A stretch of 64,000 bases of DNA from Actinomycetota bacterium. GTDB lineage: Bacteria; Actinomycetota; Actinomycetes; Actinomycetales; Microbacteriaceae. The DNA is taken from the NCBI GenBank assembly GCA_020160915.1, contig JAIUPK010000004.1:372001-436000 (forward strand), in the 5' to 3' direction. Positions 25,830 through 34,518 of the stretch are shown here, one piece after another. The notes below the pieces were generated by a model, which saw nothing but the letters and a program-made list of their open reading frames with translations, did not search any database and was not told where the DNA came from. The translations under genes and the position numbers were made by a program. Within the stretch, counting starts at the first letter, position 1, and every line of letters begins with the position of its first letter.

Positions 25830-28793
25830 TCACCCCGTGGTGGCTGACCCCAGCCGCGCCCCGTAGAACAGCCTCTCGAACACCTGGCGGGCCAACCGCG
25901 TCGTCCGCAGATAGTCCTCTTCGAACACCGTCGCCGAGCCCGGGGGGTACTCCACCAGACGTGCGACGCCTTCGAGCGCCATGCGGTCGGTCGGGAGTAC
26001 GTCAGAAGTCTTGGCGGTCCACAGCGTCATGCCGGACCGGGCTCGGGAGGCGAGCATCCACGCATTGTGAAGACGCGCCGCGTCCGCGGTCGTCACGAGT
26101 CCCTCGCGCTCGGCGGCTGCCAACGCCCCCAGAGTCGAGGTGGTGCGCAGACCCTCAACCTTCGCCCCGTGCTCAAGCTGAAGCAGTTGCACAAACCACT
26201 CGACGTCGCTGAGCGACCCGCGTCCGAGCTTCAGGTGACGGGCAGGATCGGCGGCCTGTGGCAGGCGTTCGGCCTCCACTCGGGCCTTGATGCGCTTGAT
26301 CTCCCGGATGTCCTGCTCGGCGATCGTCTCGGGGTAGCGCACATCGTTGACGAGCTCCTCCCACGCCGCCAGGACCGAGCGGTCCCCCACGACGATGCGA
26401 GCACGCAGGAGTGCCTGAGCCTCCCAGGTGAGCGACCAGCGCTCGTAGTAGGCCCGGTAGCTTTCCAGTGAGCGCACGATCGCGCCGTTGCGACCCTCCG
26501 GGCGCAGGCCTAGGTCGAGGTCCAGCGGCACGCGCATGTCCTCGGTGAGGCGGCTGATCGTGCGCACGATCGCCTCGGCCCGCTGCTGCGCCTCCTCATC
26601 GGATGCCCCCGCCGCCCGATAGACGTACATCACGTCGGCATCCGAGCCGAAGCCCAGCTCCGCTCCCCCGTAGCGCCCCATAGCGATGATGCCGAACTCG
26701 ATCCCGTCGCCGTAGCGGTGAGCGAGGGACAGAGCGCCGCTGAGGATCACGGTCGTGATGTCGGAAAGCCCCTTGCCGAGGTCCTCGATGGTGACGACGC
26801 CGAGAATCGCGCCGAGGGCCAGCCGCAGTATCTCGCGGCGGCGGGCGGTGCGCAGGGCGAGAGCCGCGGCATCCACGTCACCCTCGTGGCGGGCGACGGC
26901 GGCGACCGACTCCTCAAGCAGTACCGCGTACGGGCGCGGGCGCAGCTCGTCGTCGTTCTCGAGCCACGCGGCGGCCTCGGGGATGCGCTCGAAGATGGCA
27001 CCCACGAACTTGGAGCCCGACAGCACCTGCGTCAACCGCTGGGCGGCGGCGCTGGAGTCGCGCAGCATGCGCAGGAACCAGTACGCCTCGCCGAGGTCCT
27101 CACTGAGCCTGCGGAACGCGAGCAGTCCGTAGTCGGGGTCTGCGCCATCGGCGAACCACTGCAGCATCACGGGCAGGAGGTTGCGCTGGATCGTCGCCCT
27201 GCGCGACACGCCCCCCGTGAGCGCCGCGATGTGGCTGAGAGCACCACGCGGGTCGCGGAATCCGATGGCCGCCAGTCGCGCCTCTGCCTGTTCGCTCGAC
27301 AGCGTCAGGCCGTCCTCCGGAAGTGCGGCGACCGCTGACAGCAGCGGGCGGTAGAACAGACGCTCGTGCAAGCTGCGTACGGCCTGCTTGGTGCGCTGCC
27401 ACTGCTCGACGAGGTCGTCGGCGTTGGCGGCGATTCCCGACGCCCGCGCGAGGATTCGCAGGGCATCCGGATCGGTGGGCATGAGGTGCGTGCGCCGCAG
27501 CCTGCTGAGCTGAAGGCGATGCTCGAGCAAGCGCAGGAACCGATAGTCACCGGAGAACTCGGCGGCCTCCACCCGACCGATGTAGCCGTGCTCGGCGAGG
27601 GCGATCAGTGCGGGCAGCGTGGCGATCTGGCGCACGTTGGGGTCGCTCTGTCCGTGCACCAGCTGCAGCAGCTGGATCGTGAACTCGACATCGCGCAGGC
27701 CGCCTGGGCCGAGCTTGAGCTGCACGTCCAGCTCGTCGGCGGGGATATTGTCGGTGACCCGCTCGCGCATCCGCTGCACCGAGTCGACGAAGTTCTCCCG
27801 CGACGCGCTCGACCACACCTTCGGCGACACCGCCTCCACGTACTGCCGACCGAGTTCGAGATCCCCAGCGAGCGGGCGTGCCTTCAGCAGCGCCTGGAAC
27901 TCCCAACTCTTGGCCCACCGCTCGTAGTACGCGACGTGCGACTCGAGGGTGCGCACGAGCGCCCCGTCCTTGCCCTCCGGTCGCAGGTTCGCGTCGACCT
28001 CCCACAGGCCGGGCTCGGTGGCCAGATCGTGGATGCCGCGCATCGTCTGCATCGCCAGTTGCGTTGCGATCGTCACGGCCCTGTCGTCCGCGAGGGTGGA
28101 CTCACCGTCGAGCCCACCCGCCTCGCCCACGAAGATGACGTCAACGTCTGACACATAGTTGAGTTCGCGCGCTCCGGCCTTGCCCATTCCGATGATGGCC
28201 AGCCGGGTCGCGGCGACCTCCTCGGCGGGAAACTTCACATCGCGGCGCGCCACGGCGAGGGAGGCGTCGAGGGCGGCACCGGACAGATCGGCCAGAGCCG
28301 CGGCAACGATCGAGACGGCGGCGATCGGGTCGGCGTGCTCCAGGTCCCACGCAGCGAGCTGCACGAGGTGCCTGCGGTACCGCACCCGCAGGGCAACCCA
28401 CGCGGCGTCCCCCTTCAGGCCGTCGACTGCGGCGAGGAGGTCGGCTCCGTACTCGGTGGGGGGAGCCGTGATCGGCGTCGCCAGTGCCTGCAACTCGCGC
28501 GGGTGGCGCGCGAGGAAGTCACCCAGGCCGGAGGAGGCCCCGAGCACACGGATGAGGCGGGCCGCGGCATCCGGGTCGGCGATCAGGGCCGCAAGCTCGA
28601 CCGGCGCACTCTCGCGCAACCCGAGGAGATAGCGCAACGCCTGATCTGGGTCTGCGGCCCGCGCGAAGTGCGCGACCAGCTCGGGCGCCCCGAGCAGGTC
28701 CAGGCGCCGCGACGTCTCGTCGAGCTCGGTGAAGCCGAGTCGAGCGAGTTCGGTCAGCGTCGTCGGTGGCCGGGACATGGCGGGTGAATCCAC
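25830..28793 (-). CDS. glnE: Bifunctional glutamine synthetase adenylyltransferase/adenylyl-removing enzyme
   Basis: A 987-residue (or 982-residue) protein that switches GlnA activity by adding or removing AMP on its Tyr. There are two nucleotidyltransferase halves. The N-terminal one has LNYVSDVDVIFVGE near residue 215 and the C-terminal one has GFGSDADVMYVYR near 720. Each is followed by a GlnD-type helical domain (LGPGGLRDVEFTIQLLQL and LGRGSLSDVEWFVQLLQL). Both metal-binding Asp pairs are intact. The start is GTG 28793, three bases after the glnA2 stop, or ATG 28778. Operon position after glnA2 is the usual actinobacterial arrangement. Confidence 0.93.
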   Translation of the reverse strand: MDSPAMSRPPTTLTELARLGFTELDETSRRLDLLGAPELVAHFARAADPDQALRYLLGLRESAPVELAALIADPDAAARLIRVLGASSGLGDFLARHPRELQALATPITAPPTEYGADLLAAVDGLKGDAAWVALRVRYRRHLVQLAAWDLEHADPIAAVSIVAAALADLSGAALDASLAVARRDVKFPAEEVAATRLAIIGMGKAGARELNYVSDVDVIFVGEAGGLDGESTLADDRAVTIATQLAMQTMRGIHDLATEPGLWEVDANLRPEGKDGALVRTLESHVAYYERWAKSWEFQALLKARPLAGDLELGRQYVEAVSPKVWSSASRENFVDSVQRMRERVTDNIPADELDVQLKLGPGGLRDVEFTIQLLQLVHGQSDPNVRQIATLPALIALAEHGYIGRVEAAEFSGDYRFLRLLEHRLQLSRLRRTHLMPTDPDALRILARASGIAANADDLVEQWQRTKQAVRSLHERLFYRPLLSAVAALPEDGLTLSSEQAEARLAAIGFRDPRGALSHIAALTGGVSRRATIQRNLLPVMLQWFADGADPDYGLLAFRRLSEDLGEAYWFLRMLRDSSAAAQRLTQVLSGSKFVGAIFERIPEAAAWLENDDELRPRPYAVLLEESVAAVARHEGDVDAAALALRTARRREILRLALGAILGVVTIEDLGKGLSDITTVILSGALSLAHRYGDGIEFGIIAMGRYGGAELGFGSDADVMYVYRAAGASDEEAQQRAEAIVRTISRLTEDMRVPLDLDLGLRPEGRNGAIVRSLESYRAYYERWSLTWEAQALLRARIVVGDRSVLAAWEELVNDVRYPETIAEQDIREIKRIKARVEAERLPQAADPARHLKLGRGSLSDVEWFVQLLQLEHGAKVEGLRTTSTLGALAAAEREGLVTTADAARLHNAWMLASRARSGMTLWTAKTSDVLPTDRMALEGVARLVEYPPGSATVFEEDYLRTTRLARQVFERLFYGARLGSATTG

Positions 28794-28796
28794 GAG

Positions 28797-30134
28797 CTAG
28801 AGAATCTCGAGGTTGCTCTCCAGCTCGTACGGGGTGACCTGCGCACGGTACTGGCTCCACTCGCGGCGCTTGTTGAGCAGCACGTAGCTGAAGACCTGCT
28901 CCCCCAGCGTCTCCGCAACGAGCTCGGAGTCCTCCATGAGCGACACTGCGTGGTCAAGACTCGCGGGAAGCTGGTTGTACCCCAGCGCGCGACGCTCGGC
29001 GTCGGAGAGCTCCCAGACGTTGTCCTCGGCCTCGGGAGGCAGCTCGTAGCCCTCCTCGATGCCCTTGAGGCCGGCCGCGAGCAGAAGCGAGAACGTCAGG
29101 TAGGGGTTGGCCGCGGAGTCGATCGCTCGGTACTCAACGCGCGCACTCTGACCCTTGTTGGGCTTGTACAGCGGCACACGCACGAGGGCCGACCGGTTGT
29201 TGTGGCCCCAGGTCACGAAGCTCGGTGCCTCGTCACCGCCCCAGAGACGCTTGTAGGAGTTGACGAACTGGTTGGTGACGGCTGTGATCTCGGGCGCGTG
29301 ACGCAGCAGGCCGGCGACGAACTGCCGGCCGATCTTCGACAGCTGGTAGTGGCCAGCTGCGTCGTAGAACGCGTTCGAGTCGCCCTCGAACAGCGACAGG
29401 TGGGTGTGCATACCCGATCCCGGATGCCCGGACAGCGGCTTCGGCATGAACGTCGCGTACACGCCCTGCTCGATGGCCACCTCCTTGATCACCGTGCGGA
29501 AGGTCATGATGTTGTCGGCGGTCGTGAGTGCGTCCGCATAGCGAAGGTCGATCTCGTTCTGGCCCGGACCCGACTCGTGGTGGCTGAACTCCACCGAGAT
29601 GCCGAGATCCTCGAGCATGCGCACCGACCGGCGACGGAAGTCGTGGGCCGTACCACCGGGCACGTTGTCGAAGAATCCGGCCGAATCCACCGGCTCCGGC
29701 TTGCCGTCGACCAGCCGGGATGACTTCAGAAGGTAGAACTCGATCTCGGGATGTGTGTAGAACGAGAACCCACGGTCCGCGGCCTTGGCAAGCGCACGCT
29801 TGAGCACGTAGCGGGGATCGGCGATCGCGGGCTGGCCGTCGGGCGTGGTGATGTCGCAGAACATCCGGGCGGTCGGATCGACCTCACCGCGCCACGGGAG
29901 GATCTGGAATGTCGCGGGGTCGGGGTGGGCGAGCATGTCCGCCTCGTAGGCCCGGGTGAACCCCTCGATGGCCGAGCCATCGAAGCCGAGACCCTCCGCG
30001 AAAGCGCCCTCAACCTCGGCCGGCGTGATCGCGACCATCTTCAGTGCGCCCACCACATCGGTGAACCACAGGCGGATGAACTTGACCCCTCGCTCTTCGA
30101 TCGTCCGAAGAACGAAGTCACGCTGCTTGTCCAT
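28797..30134 (-). CDS. glnA2: Type I glutamine synthetase paralogue, GlnA2 group
   Basis: A 445-residue GSI-alpha-like enzyme. It begins MDKQRDFVLRTIEERGVKFIRLWFTDV, with the glutamine synthetase motifs FDGSAIEGF, PEIEFYLL, KPLSGHPGSGMHTH and NRSALVRVP. The residue at the adenylylation site is Trp374 in DNVWELSDAE, so GlnE should not modify it. Actinobacterial GlnA2-type enzymes include ordinary synthetases and gamma-glutamyl-polyamine ligases, and sequence alone does not decide. ATG 30134 is favoured because GAGGAG lies five bases upstream. The GTG at 30146 overlaps that site. glnE follows immediately. Confidence 0.92.
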   Translation of the reverse strand: MDKQRDFVLRTIEERGVKFIRLWFTDVVGALKMVAITPAEVEGAFAEGLGFDGSAIEGFTRAYEADMLAHPDPATFQILPWRGEVDPTARMFCDITTPDGQPAIADPRYVLKRALAKAADRGFSFYTHPEIEFYLLKSSRLVDGKPEPVDSAGFFDNVPGGTAHDFRRRSVRMLEDLGISVEFSHHESGPGQNEIDLRYADALTTADNIMTFRTVIKEVAIEQGVYATFMPKPLSGHPGSGMHTHLSLFEGDSNAFYDAAGHYQLSKIGRQFVAGLLRHAPEITAVTNQFVNSYKRLWGGDEAPSFVTWGHNNRSALVRVPLYKPNKGQSARVEYRAIDSAANPYLTFSLLLAAGLKGIEEGYELPPEAEDNVWELSDAERRALGYNQLPASLDHAVSLMEDSELVAETLGEQVFSYVLLNKRREWSQYRAQVTPYELESNLEIL

Positions 30135-30225
30135 CAAGCTCCTCACGAATCACGCCTGTCGCCACGCCGAAGGGCGCCTCGGGCACCGGTCTAAGGCTAC
30201 TGGTTTGCGCCTTCGGACACGTCAC

Positions 30226-30231
30226 TAGACT
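30226..30231 (+). promoter_or_regulatory. -10 hexamer, leaderless promoter of panB
   Basis: TAGACT ends 6 bases before ATG 30238. TTGCGC lies 15 bases upstream as a weak -35 candidate. Confidence 0.55.
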
Positions 30232-30237
30232 CGATCC

Positions 30238-31053
30238 ATGGCAGAGCAGGCAGTCAAGCGCGTTCGCACCAGGCACTTCCAGAGTGCCAAGGAGAACGGC
30301 ATCAAGATCACCGGTCTCACCAGCTATGACCAGTTGACGGCCGGAATCTTCGACGAAGCCGGGATCGACTTCCTGCTCGTCGGCGACTCGGCCGGAAACA
30401 ACGTGTACGGCTACGACACGACCCTGCCGGTGTCGATCGACGACCTGATCCCCCTGGCTCGCGCGGTCGCCGGGGCAGTGCAGCGCGCATTCGTCGTGGC
30501 GGACATGCCCTTCGGCTCCTACGAGACCGGTCCGGATGAGGCGTTGCACACCGCATTCCGCTTCATGAAGGAGACCGGTTCCCACGCCGTGAAGCTCGAG
30601 GGCGGGGTGCGCAGTGCCGAGCAGATCCGCCGGATCGTGAGCGCGGGCATCCCGGTGATGGCCCACATCGGCTTCACCCCTCAGAGCGAGCACGGACTCG
30701 GCGGTCACGTCATCCAGGGGCGGGGCGATCAGGTGAAGCAGCTTCTCGCCGACGCCCACGCCGTCGAGGATGCCGGCGCATTCGCCGTCGTACTCGAGAT
30801 GGTGCCGAGCGAAGCCGCGGCACGGGTCACCCAGGAGTTGCGGATCCCCACGATCGGTGTCGGCGCAGGGCCCCACGTCGACGGCCAGCTGTTGGTGTGG
30901 ACCGACTGGGCGGGCTTCACGAAGGGTCGCATCCCGAAGTTCGTGAAGCAGTACGCGAACTTGCGCAAGAACCTCACGGATGCCGTCACCGCCTATCGCG
31001 CTGACGTCGAGGGCGGCAGCTACCCTGGCCCCGAGCACTCCTACGACGACTGA
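30238..31053 (+). CDS. panB: 3-methyl-2-oxobutanoate hydroxymethyltransferase
   Basis: A 271-residue (beta/alpha)8 enzyme that adds a hydroxymethyl group from methylene-THF to ketoisovalerate in pantothenate and CoA synthesis. Motifs are [36 protein letters not shown] (metal Asp and the family signature), [19 protein letters not shown] with its metal-site neighbourhood, and VLEMVP with the catalytic Glu. No other pan genes lie in the window. It is divergent from glnA2, and the DUF72 gene begins 14 bases after its stop. Confidence 0.94.
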   Translation: MAEQAVKRVRTRHFQSAKENGIKITGLTSYDQLTAGIFDEAGIDFLLVGDSAGNNVYGYDTTLPVSIDDLIPLARAVAGAVQRAFVVADMPFGSYETGPDEALHTAFRFMKETGSHAVKLEGGVRSAEQIRRIVSAGIPVMAHIGFTPQSEHGLGGHVIQGRGDQVKQLLADAHAVEDAGAFAVVLEMVPSEAAARVTQELRIPTIGVGAGPHVDGQLLVWTDWAGFTKGRIPKFVKQYANLRKNLTDAVTAYRADVEGGSYPGPEHSYDD

Positions 31054-31066
31054 CGCGACGACTCAC

Positions 31067-31906
31067 ATGACGCGCGGCCAGGTTCGCATCGGCATGGCCG
31101 GGTGGGTCTACCCGGACTGGCGCGGCGGCTTCTACCCCACAGGGCTGACGCAGAAGAACGAGCTCGCGTACGCCTCGAGCCAGGTGACATCCATCGAGCT
31201 CAACGGCTCGTTCTACTCCTTGCAGAAGCCGTCGAGTTGGAAGAGCTGGCGCGACGCGACCCCCGACGACTTCGTGTTCTCCGTGAAGGCACCGAGGTTC
31301 ATCACGCACATCCGGCGCCTCGACGACGTGCACGAGCCGCTCGCGAACTTCTTCGCGTCGGGCATCCTCGCGCTCGGTCCGAAACTCGGGGCGATCCTCT
31401 GGCAACTGCCGCCGAGCCTGGAGTTCGAGCCCTACCTGCTGGAGCGCTTCCTCGAGCAGCTGCCGCACTCGACCACCGACGCTCTCGCGCTTGCGCAGCA
31501 GCGTGGCGCCCGGATGACCGGCAAGGAGCATCTCGAGATCGATGCCGACCGTCCCGTGCGTCACGCCCTCGAGGTGCGCCACTCAACTTTCGCGGCGAGC
31601 GACTTCGTCGAGCTACTCGCGAAGTACCGTATCGCGGCCGTGTACGGCGACTCCGCGGGCAAGTGGCCGGTGATCGACGAGCCGACGACCGACTTCCGCT
31701 ACGCGCGCCTGCACGCCGACAAGGCCCTGTACCCCGATGGCTGGTACGAACCAAGCGAGATCGACCGCTGGGCGCAGACGATCGACGGTTGGCTCGAAGC
31801 CGGTCAGGACGCCTACGTGTACTTCGACAACGACAGCAAGGTGCGCGCGCCGATCGACGCGATGAGCCTCATCGCGCGGATGGGCTCAGCTACTCGACCG
31901 GCCTAG
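31067..31906 (+). CDS. DUF72 domain-containing protein
   Basis: A 279-residue TIM-barrel-like protein of the DUF72 (YecE) family: RIGMAGWVYPDWRGGFYPTG at the N-terminus, SIELNGSFYSLQKPSSW, FSVKAPRFITH, and near the end YVYFDNDSKVRAP, which corresponds to the family's YVYFNND motif. Function is unknown. Some relatives have been linked to iron-sulfur proteins or nucleic-acid repair, but nothing here confirms that. Start is ATG 31067, which begins the family similarity. It ends three bases into the convergent small gene. Confidence 0.88.
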   Translation: MTRGQVRIGMAGWVYPDWRGGFYPTGLTQKNELAYASSQVTSIELNGSFYSLQKPSSWKSWRDATPDDFVFSVKAPRFITHIRRLDDVHEPLANFFASGILALGPKLGAILWQLPPSLEFEPYLLERFLEQLPHSTTDALALAQQRGARMTGKEHLEIDADRPVRHALEVRHSTFAASDFVELLAKYRIAAVYGDSAGKWPVIDEPTTDFRYARLHADKALYPDGWYEPSEIDRWAQTIDGWLEAGQDAYVYFDNDSKVRAPIDAMSLIARMGSATRPA

Positions 31907-32070
31907 TCGTCAGCGTCTTCCGCGGCCCACTTGCGGGCGCGCTCCGCGATGATCTCGGGTGCTCGCGCAGCCTCTTCGCGCGTGGCGAACGGCCCGTCGC
32001 GATCGGAGGACAGCGACTGGGCTCCCTCTTCGACCTCGCCGGTCTTGTGGTTGTACCACCAGTCGGTCAT
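31903..32070 (-). CDS. 55-residue conserved actinobacterial protein (SPOR-annotated small family)
   Basis: The frame reads [16 protein letters not shown], then [22 protein letters not shown], and ends KWAAEDADD. The W/YxxxTGxVE and DRxGPFxTxxEAxxAxE pattern is that of a short conserved actinobacterial protein often named SPOR domain-containing. GGGAGG lies 6 bases before the ATG, and codon use fits a real gene. No signal peptide is visible. Its stop overlaps the DUF72 stop, and it is divergent from map. Function unknown. Confidence 0.85.
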   Translation of the reverse strand: MTDWWYNHKTGEVEEGAQSLSSDRDGPFATREEAARAPEIIAERARKWAAEDADD

Positions 32071-32091
32071 CCAGTGCCTCCCTCACGAAAC

Positions 32092-32097
32092 TAGACT
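32092..32097 (+). promoter_or_regulatory. -10 hexamer, leaderless promoter of map
   Basis: TAGACT ends 7 bases before ATG 32105. Confidence 0.5.
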
Positions 32098-32104
32098 CAA
32101 CACT

Positions 32105-32989
32105 ATGCCTCGGGACGCACAGGGACACCTCCTTCCCGGAGTGATTTCACCGAGACGCCCTGTGCACGCCTCCATTCCCCGCCCGGAGTACGTCGATCGC
32201 CGCGAACCGGCCCGATACACCGGCACCAACATCTACACCCCCGACGAGATCGAGCGCATCCGCAACTCGGGACGCATCGCCGCGCAGGCGGTCGAGGCCG
32301 TCGGCGCCGCCATCGCACCCGGCGTGACCACCGAGCAACTGGATGCGATCGCGCACGACTTCCTGATCGCCCACGACGCGTATCCGTCGACTCTGGGGTA
32401 TCGGGGCTTCCCGAAGTCCAGCTGCACGAGCATCAACGAGGTCGTCTGTCATGGGATACCCGACGACACCGTTCTGGTCGACGGCGACATCGTCAACATC
32501 GACATCACCGCCTACGTGGACGGAATGCACGGCGATCTCAACAAGACCTTCACCGTGGGCACCGTGACCCCCGAGGTCGCAGCACTGGTCGAGGGAACCC
32601 GCGAGGCCCTCAACCGTGGCATCAAGGCGGTCGCCCCCGGACGTGAGGTCAACGTGATCGGTCGCGCGATCGAGTCCTATGCTCGCCGGTTCGGCTACGG
32701 GGTCGTGCGCGACTTCACCGGACACGGCGTCGGCTCTGCCTTCCACACCGGGCTGATCATCCCCCACTACGACTCTGCTCCCGCCTTCACCGACGTCATG
32801 GCGGTCGGGATGGTCTTCACCATCGAGCCGATGTTGACACTCGGCACCCCCGAGTCACCCGGCACGATCGCCTGGGATCAGTGGCCTGACGACTGGACCG
32901 TCACCACGCTCGACAAGTCGGTCACCGCACAGTTCGAGCACACGCTCGTCGTGACCGAGCGCGGCGCCGACATCCTCACCCTCCCCTAA
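32105..32989 (+). CDS. map: Methionine aminopeptidase, type I
   Basis: A 294-residue enzyme that removes the starting Met from new proteins. The five metal ligands are recognisable: two Asp in [19 protein letters not shown], the His in GHGVGSAFH, and Glu in FTIEPML and QFEHTLVV. An N-terminal extension of about 40 residues, with PGxxSPxRxVP-like and IPRPEYV segments, resembles the SH3-binding-like extension of mycobacterial MapB (type Ic). ppgK follows 14 bases after its stop and may be co-transcribed. Confidence 0.94.
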   Translation: MPRDAQGHLLPGVISPRRPVHASIPRPEYVDRREPARYTGTNIYTPDEIERIRNSGRIAAQAVEAVGAAIAPGVTTEQLDAIAHDFLIAHDAYPSTLGYRGFPKSSCTSINEVVCHGIPDDTVLVDGDIVNIDITAYVDGMHGDLNKTFTVGTVTPEVAALVEGTREALNRGIKAVAPGREVNVIGRAIESYARRFGYGVVRDFTGHGVGSAFHTGLIIPHYDSAPAFTDVMAVGMVFTIEPMLTLGTPESPGTIAWDQWPDDWTVTTLDKSVTAQFEHTLVVTERGADILTLP

Positions 32990-33003
32990 GGAAGAATCAG
33001 CAC

Positions 33004-33765
33004 ATGGCGAAGGCGCTCGGAATCGACATCGGTGGCACGGGAATCAAGGGTGCCCTCGTGGACACCGATACCGGCGAGCTGCTCAGCGACAGAATCAAGC
33101 TCCCGACTCCTTCCGGCGGGCTGCCCGAGGACATCATCACGACAGTTGTCGAGTTGATTGACAAGCTGGGCGGCGCGGACAAGAGCGTGCCTGTCGGCGT
33201 CTGCTTCCCCGCGATCATCAAGAATGGCCGCACCATGTCGGCGGCGAACGTGTCCAAGAAGTGGATCGGGCTCGAGGCGGAAAAGCTGTTCGAGAAGGCC
33301 CTCGGTCGCGACATCCACTTCGTCAACGATGCGGATGCCGCGGGCTACGCCGAGACGCGCTACGGCGCGGCCAAGGGCGTTGACGGCCTCGTCATCCTCA
33401 CGACCCTCGGCACGGGGATCGGAAGTGCGCTGATCTACAACGGGGTGCTCATCCCCAATGCCGAGCTGGGTCACATCGAGATCAACGGCCGTGATGCTGA
33501 GAGTCGTGCCGCCTACTCCGCGAAGGAACGCAGCCGGCTCAGCTGGAAGCGCTGGGCCGCTCGGCTGCAGCTGTACTACAGCCGGCTGGAGGCCTTGTTC
33601 ACGCCCGACCTGTTCATCGTCGGGGGCGGTGTCTCCAAGAGCTACGAGGAGTTCCTTCCCCTGCTCTCGCTGAACACGCCGATTGTGCCCGCGGTGCACC
33701 GCAACAACGCAGGCATTCTGGGGGCGGCGGCGCTGGCAGCACCAGCGACACCGCCCACCGTCTGA
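33004..33765 (+). CDS. ppgK: Polyphosphate glucokinase
   Basis: A 253-residue ROK-family kinase that phosphorylates glucose using polyphosphate (and ATP). Signs are GIDIGGTGIKGALV (phosphate loop), the LPTPSGG motif (TPxP, polyphosphate-type), VNDADAAGYAE with the catalytic Asp, TLGTGIGSAL, and SWKRWAARLQLYYS, which matches the polyphosphate-binding region of known PpgK proteins. A short Ala/Pro/Thr tail ends the protein. AGGAAGAA lies about 8 bases before ATG 33004. It ends three bases before the convergent lipoprotein gene. Confidence 0.93.
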   Translation: MAKALGIDIGGTGIKGALVDTDTGELLSDRIKLPTPSGGLPEDIITTVVELIDKLGGADKSVPVGVCFPAIIKNGRTMSAANVSKKWIGLEAEKLFEKALGRDIHFVNDADAAGYAETRYGAAKGVDGLVILTTLGTGIGSALIYNGVLIPNAELGHIEINGRDAESRAAYSAKERSRLSWKRWAARLQLYYSRLEALFTPDLFIVGGGVSKSYEEFLPLLSLNTPIVPAVHRNNAGILGAAALAAPATPPTV

Positions 33766-33768
33766 CGC

Positions 33769-34170
33769 TTACTGCTTGGTGAGGGTCAGCGTCCACGAGG
33801 CGTCGCCCTGCACGCCATCGAGGTCGATGGTGCTCGACCCATCGGTGTACGGACCCGTCATGGTCGCCGTGCCATCGGAGAACGCGATCGTGATCGCGAG
33901 CTGACCTCCGGCCAGCACCCAGGTGTCGGTCGCGTCGTCGAACGCGTTGCCGTCGTAGGTGAATCCGACGGTGTTGTCGGACTGGAATTCGATCAACCAG
34001 GTGTCGCCGTCGGAGTCAGTGCCCGACCAGGAGGTGCCGACGAGAGAGCTGTCAGTGGTGGTCGTCGTGCCACCACCGCCAGTGATGGACGGGAGGCCGA
34101 AGCATCCACTGAGGCTGACCAGGAGGGTCAGGATGACGGCGGCGATCGCTGCGGGGCGAATGGTTTTCAT
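33769..34170 (-). CDS. Small predicted lipoprotein
   Basis: A 133-residue secreted protein. The signal peptide MKTIRPAAIAAVILTLLV is followed by the lipobox LSGC with Cys23. A Gly/Thr linker leads to a beta-rich domain of about 90 residues (SWSGTDSDGDTWLIEF, VGFTYDGNAF, TATMTGPYTDG). No catalytic motif is visible. The repeated W-x-G-x-D and F/T-rich strands suggest a small lipocalin-like or immunoglobulin-like barrel, but this is only an impression. The start is ATG 34170, since the longer frame would destroy the signal. Family not recognised. Confidence 0.75.
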   Translation of the reverse strand: MKTIRPAAIAAVILTLLVSLSGCFGLPSITGGGGTTTTTDSSLVGTSWSGTDSDGDTWLIEFQSDNTVGFTYDGNAFDDATDTWVLAGGQLAITIAFSDGTATMTGPYTDGSSTIDLDGVQGDASWTLTLTKQ

Positions 34171-34297
34171 ATGGGCACAGTAACGAGGGCGGGGATGCGG
34201 CCGCAACGCCGATGCACGACTGTTATCCGCGCGCATGGATTCGAGCGGTGACCGTTCGGATTTCGTTAGGACGAGGGCCACCTGACCCACGCGGGTG

Positions 34298-34327
34298 TTG
34301 ACTCGGCACATCGGCGCAGTGTGCCGA
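34298..34327 (+). promoter_or_regulatory. TTGACT box and perfect inverted repeat upstream of the kdp operon
   Basis: TTGACT (34298-34303) runs into an exact 8-bp inverted repeat (34303-34310 with 34320-34327, nine-base loop), 22 bases before the first small gene. It could be an operator (KdpE is the obvious candidate) or an RNA hairpin. The rest of 34171-34297 shows nothing recognisable. Confidence 0.4.
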
Positions 34328-34348
34328 CCCAGTGAAAGGCGGACTCCC

Positions 34349-34432
34349 GTGCTCGACGTCGTATTCGTGCTCGGCATCCTGGCGCTCGTGGCGCTGGTTG
34401 CCCTGATCGGCAAGGCGGTGGAGCGCCTGTGA
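34349..34432 (+). CDS. 27-residue hydrophobic peptide at the head of the kdp operon
   Basis: GTG 34349 opens a 27-codon frame (MLDVVFVLGILALVALVA then LIGKAVERL) that predicts one membrane helix with a short basic C-terminus. GAAAGG lies about 10 bases upstream. The stop TGA overlaps the kdpF GTG (GTGA), the same coupling used by the other kdp genes. It is not KdpF, which follows. Similar tiny genes precede kdpF in some actinobacteria as I recall, but I know of no characterised product. It may be a second accessory subunit of the pump or a leader peptide. Confidence 0.6.
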   Translation: MLDVVFVLGILALVALVALIGKAVERL

Positions 34433-34518
34433 TCGTCTTTGAGATCATCGCCGCACTACTGGGACTCGCTGCGATCGGCTACCTCGTGATCGCCCTCGTG
34501 AAGCCGGAGCGATTCTGA
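34429..34518 (+). CDS. kdpF: K+-transporting ATPase subunit KdpF
   Basis: A 29-residue single-helix peptide ([19 protein letters not shown] then [10 protein letters not shown]), with the KPERF ending typical of KdpF, which stabilises the KdpABC complex in the membrane. The GTG start overlaps the preceding stop. The TGA stop overlaps the kdpA ATG as TGATG. Confidence 0.93.
   Translation: MIVFEIIAALLGLAAIGYLVIALVKPERF

Noticed and set aside
34171-34348. Possible c-di-AMP (ydaO-type) riboswitch upstream of kdp
   Set aside because: The conserved core of that riboswitch was not found. Only the short inverted repeat stands out.
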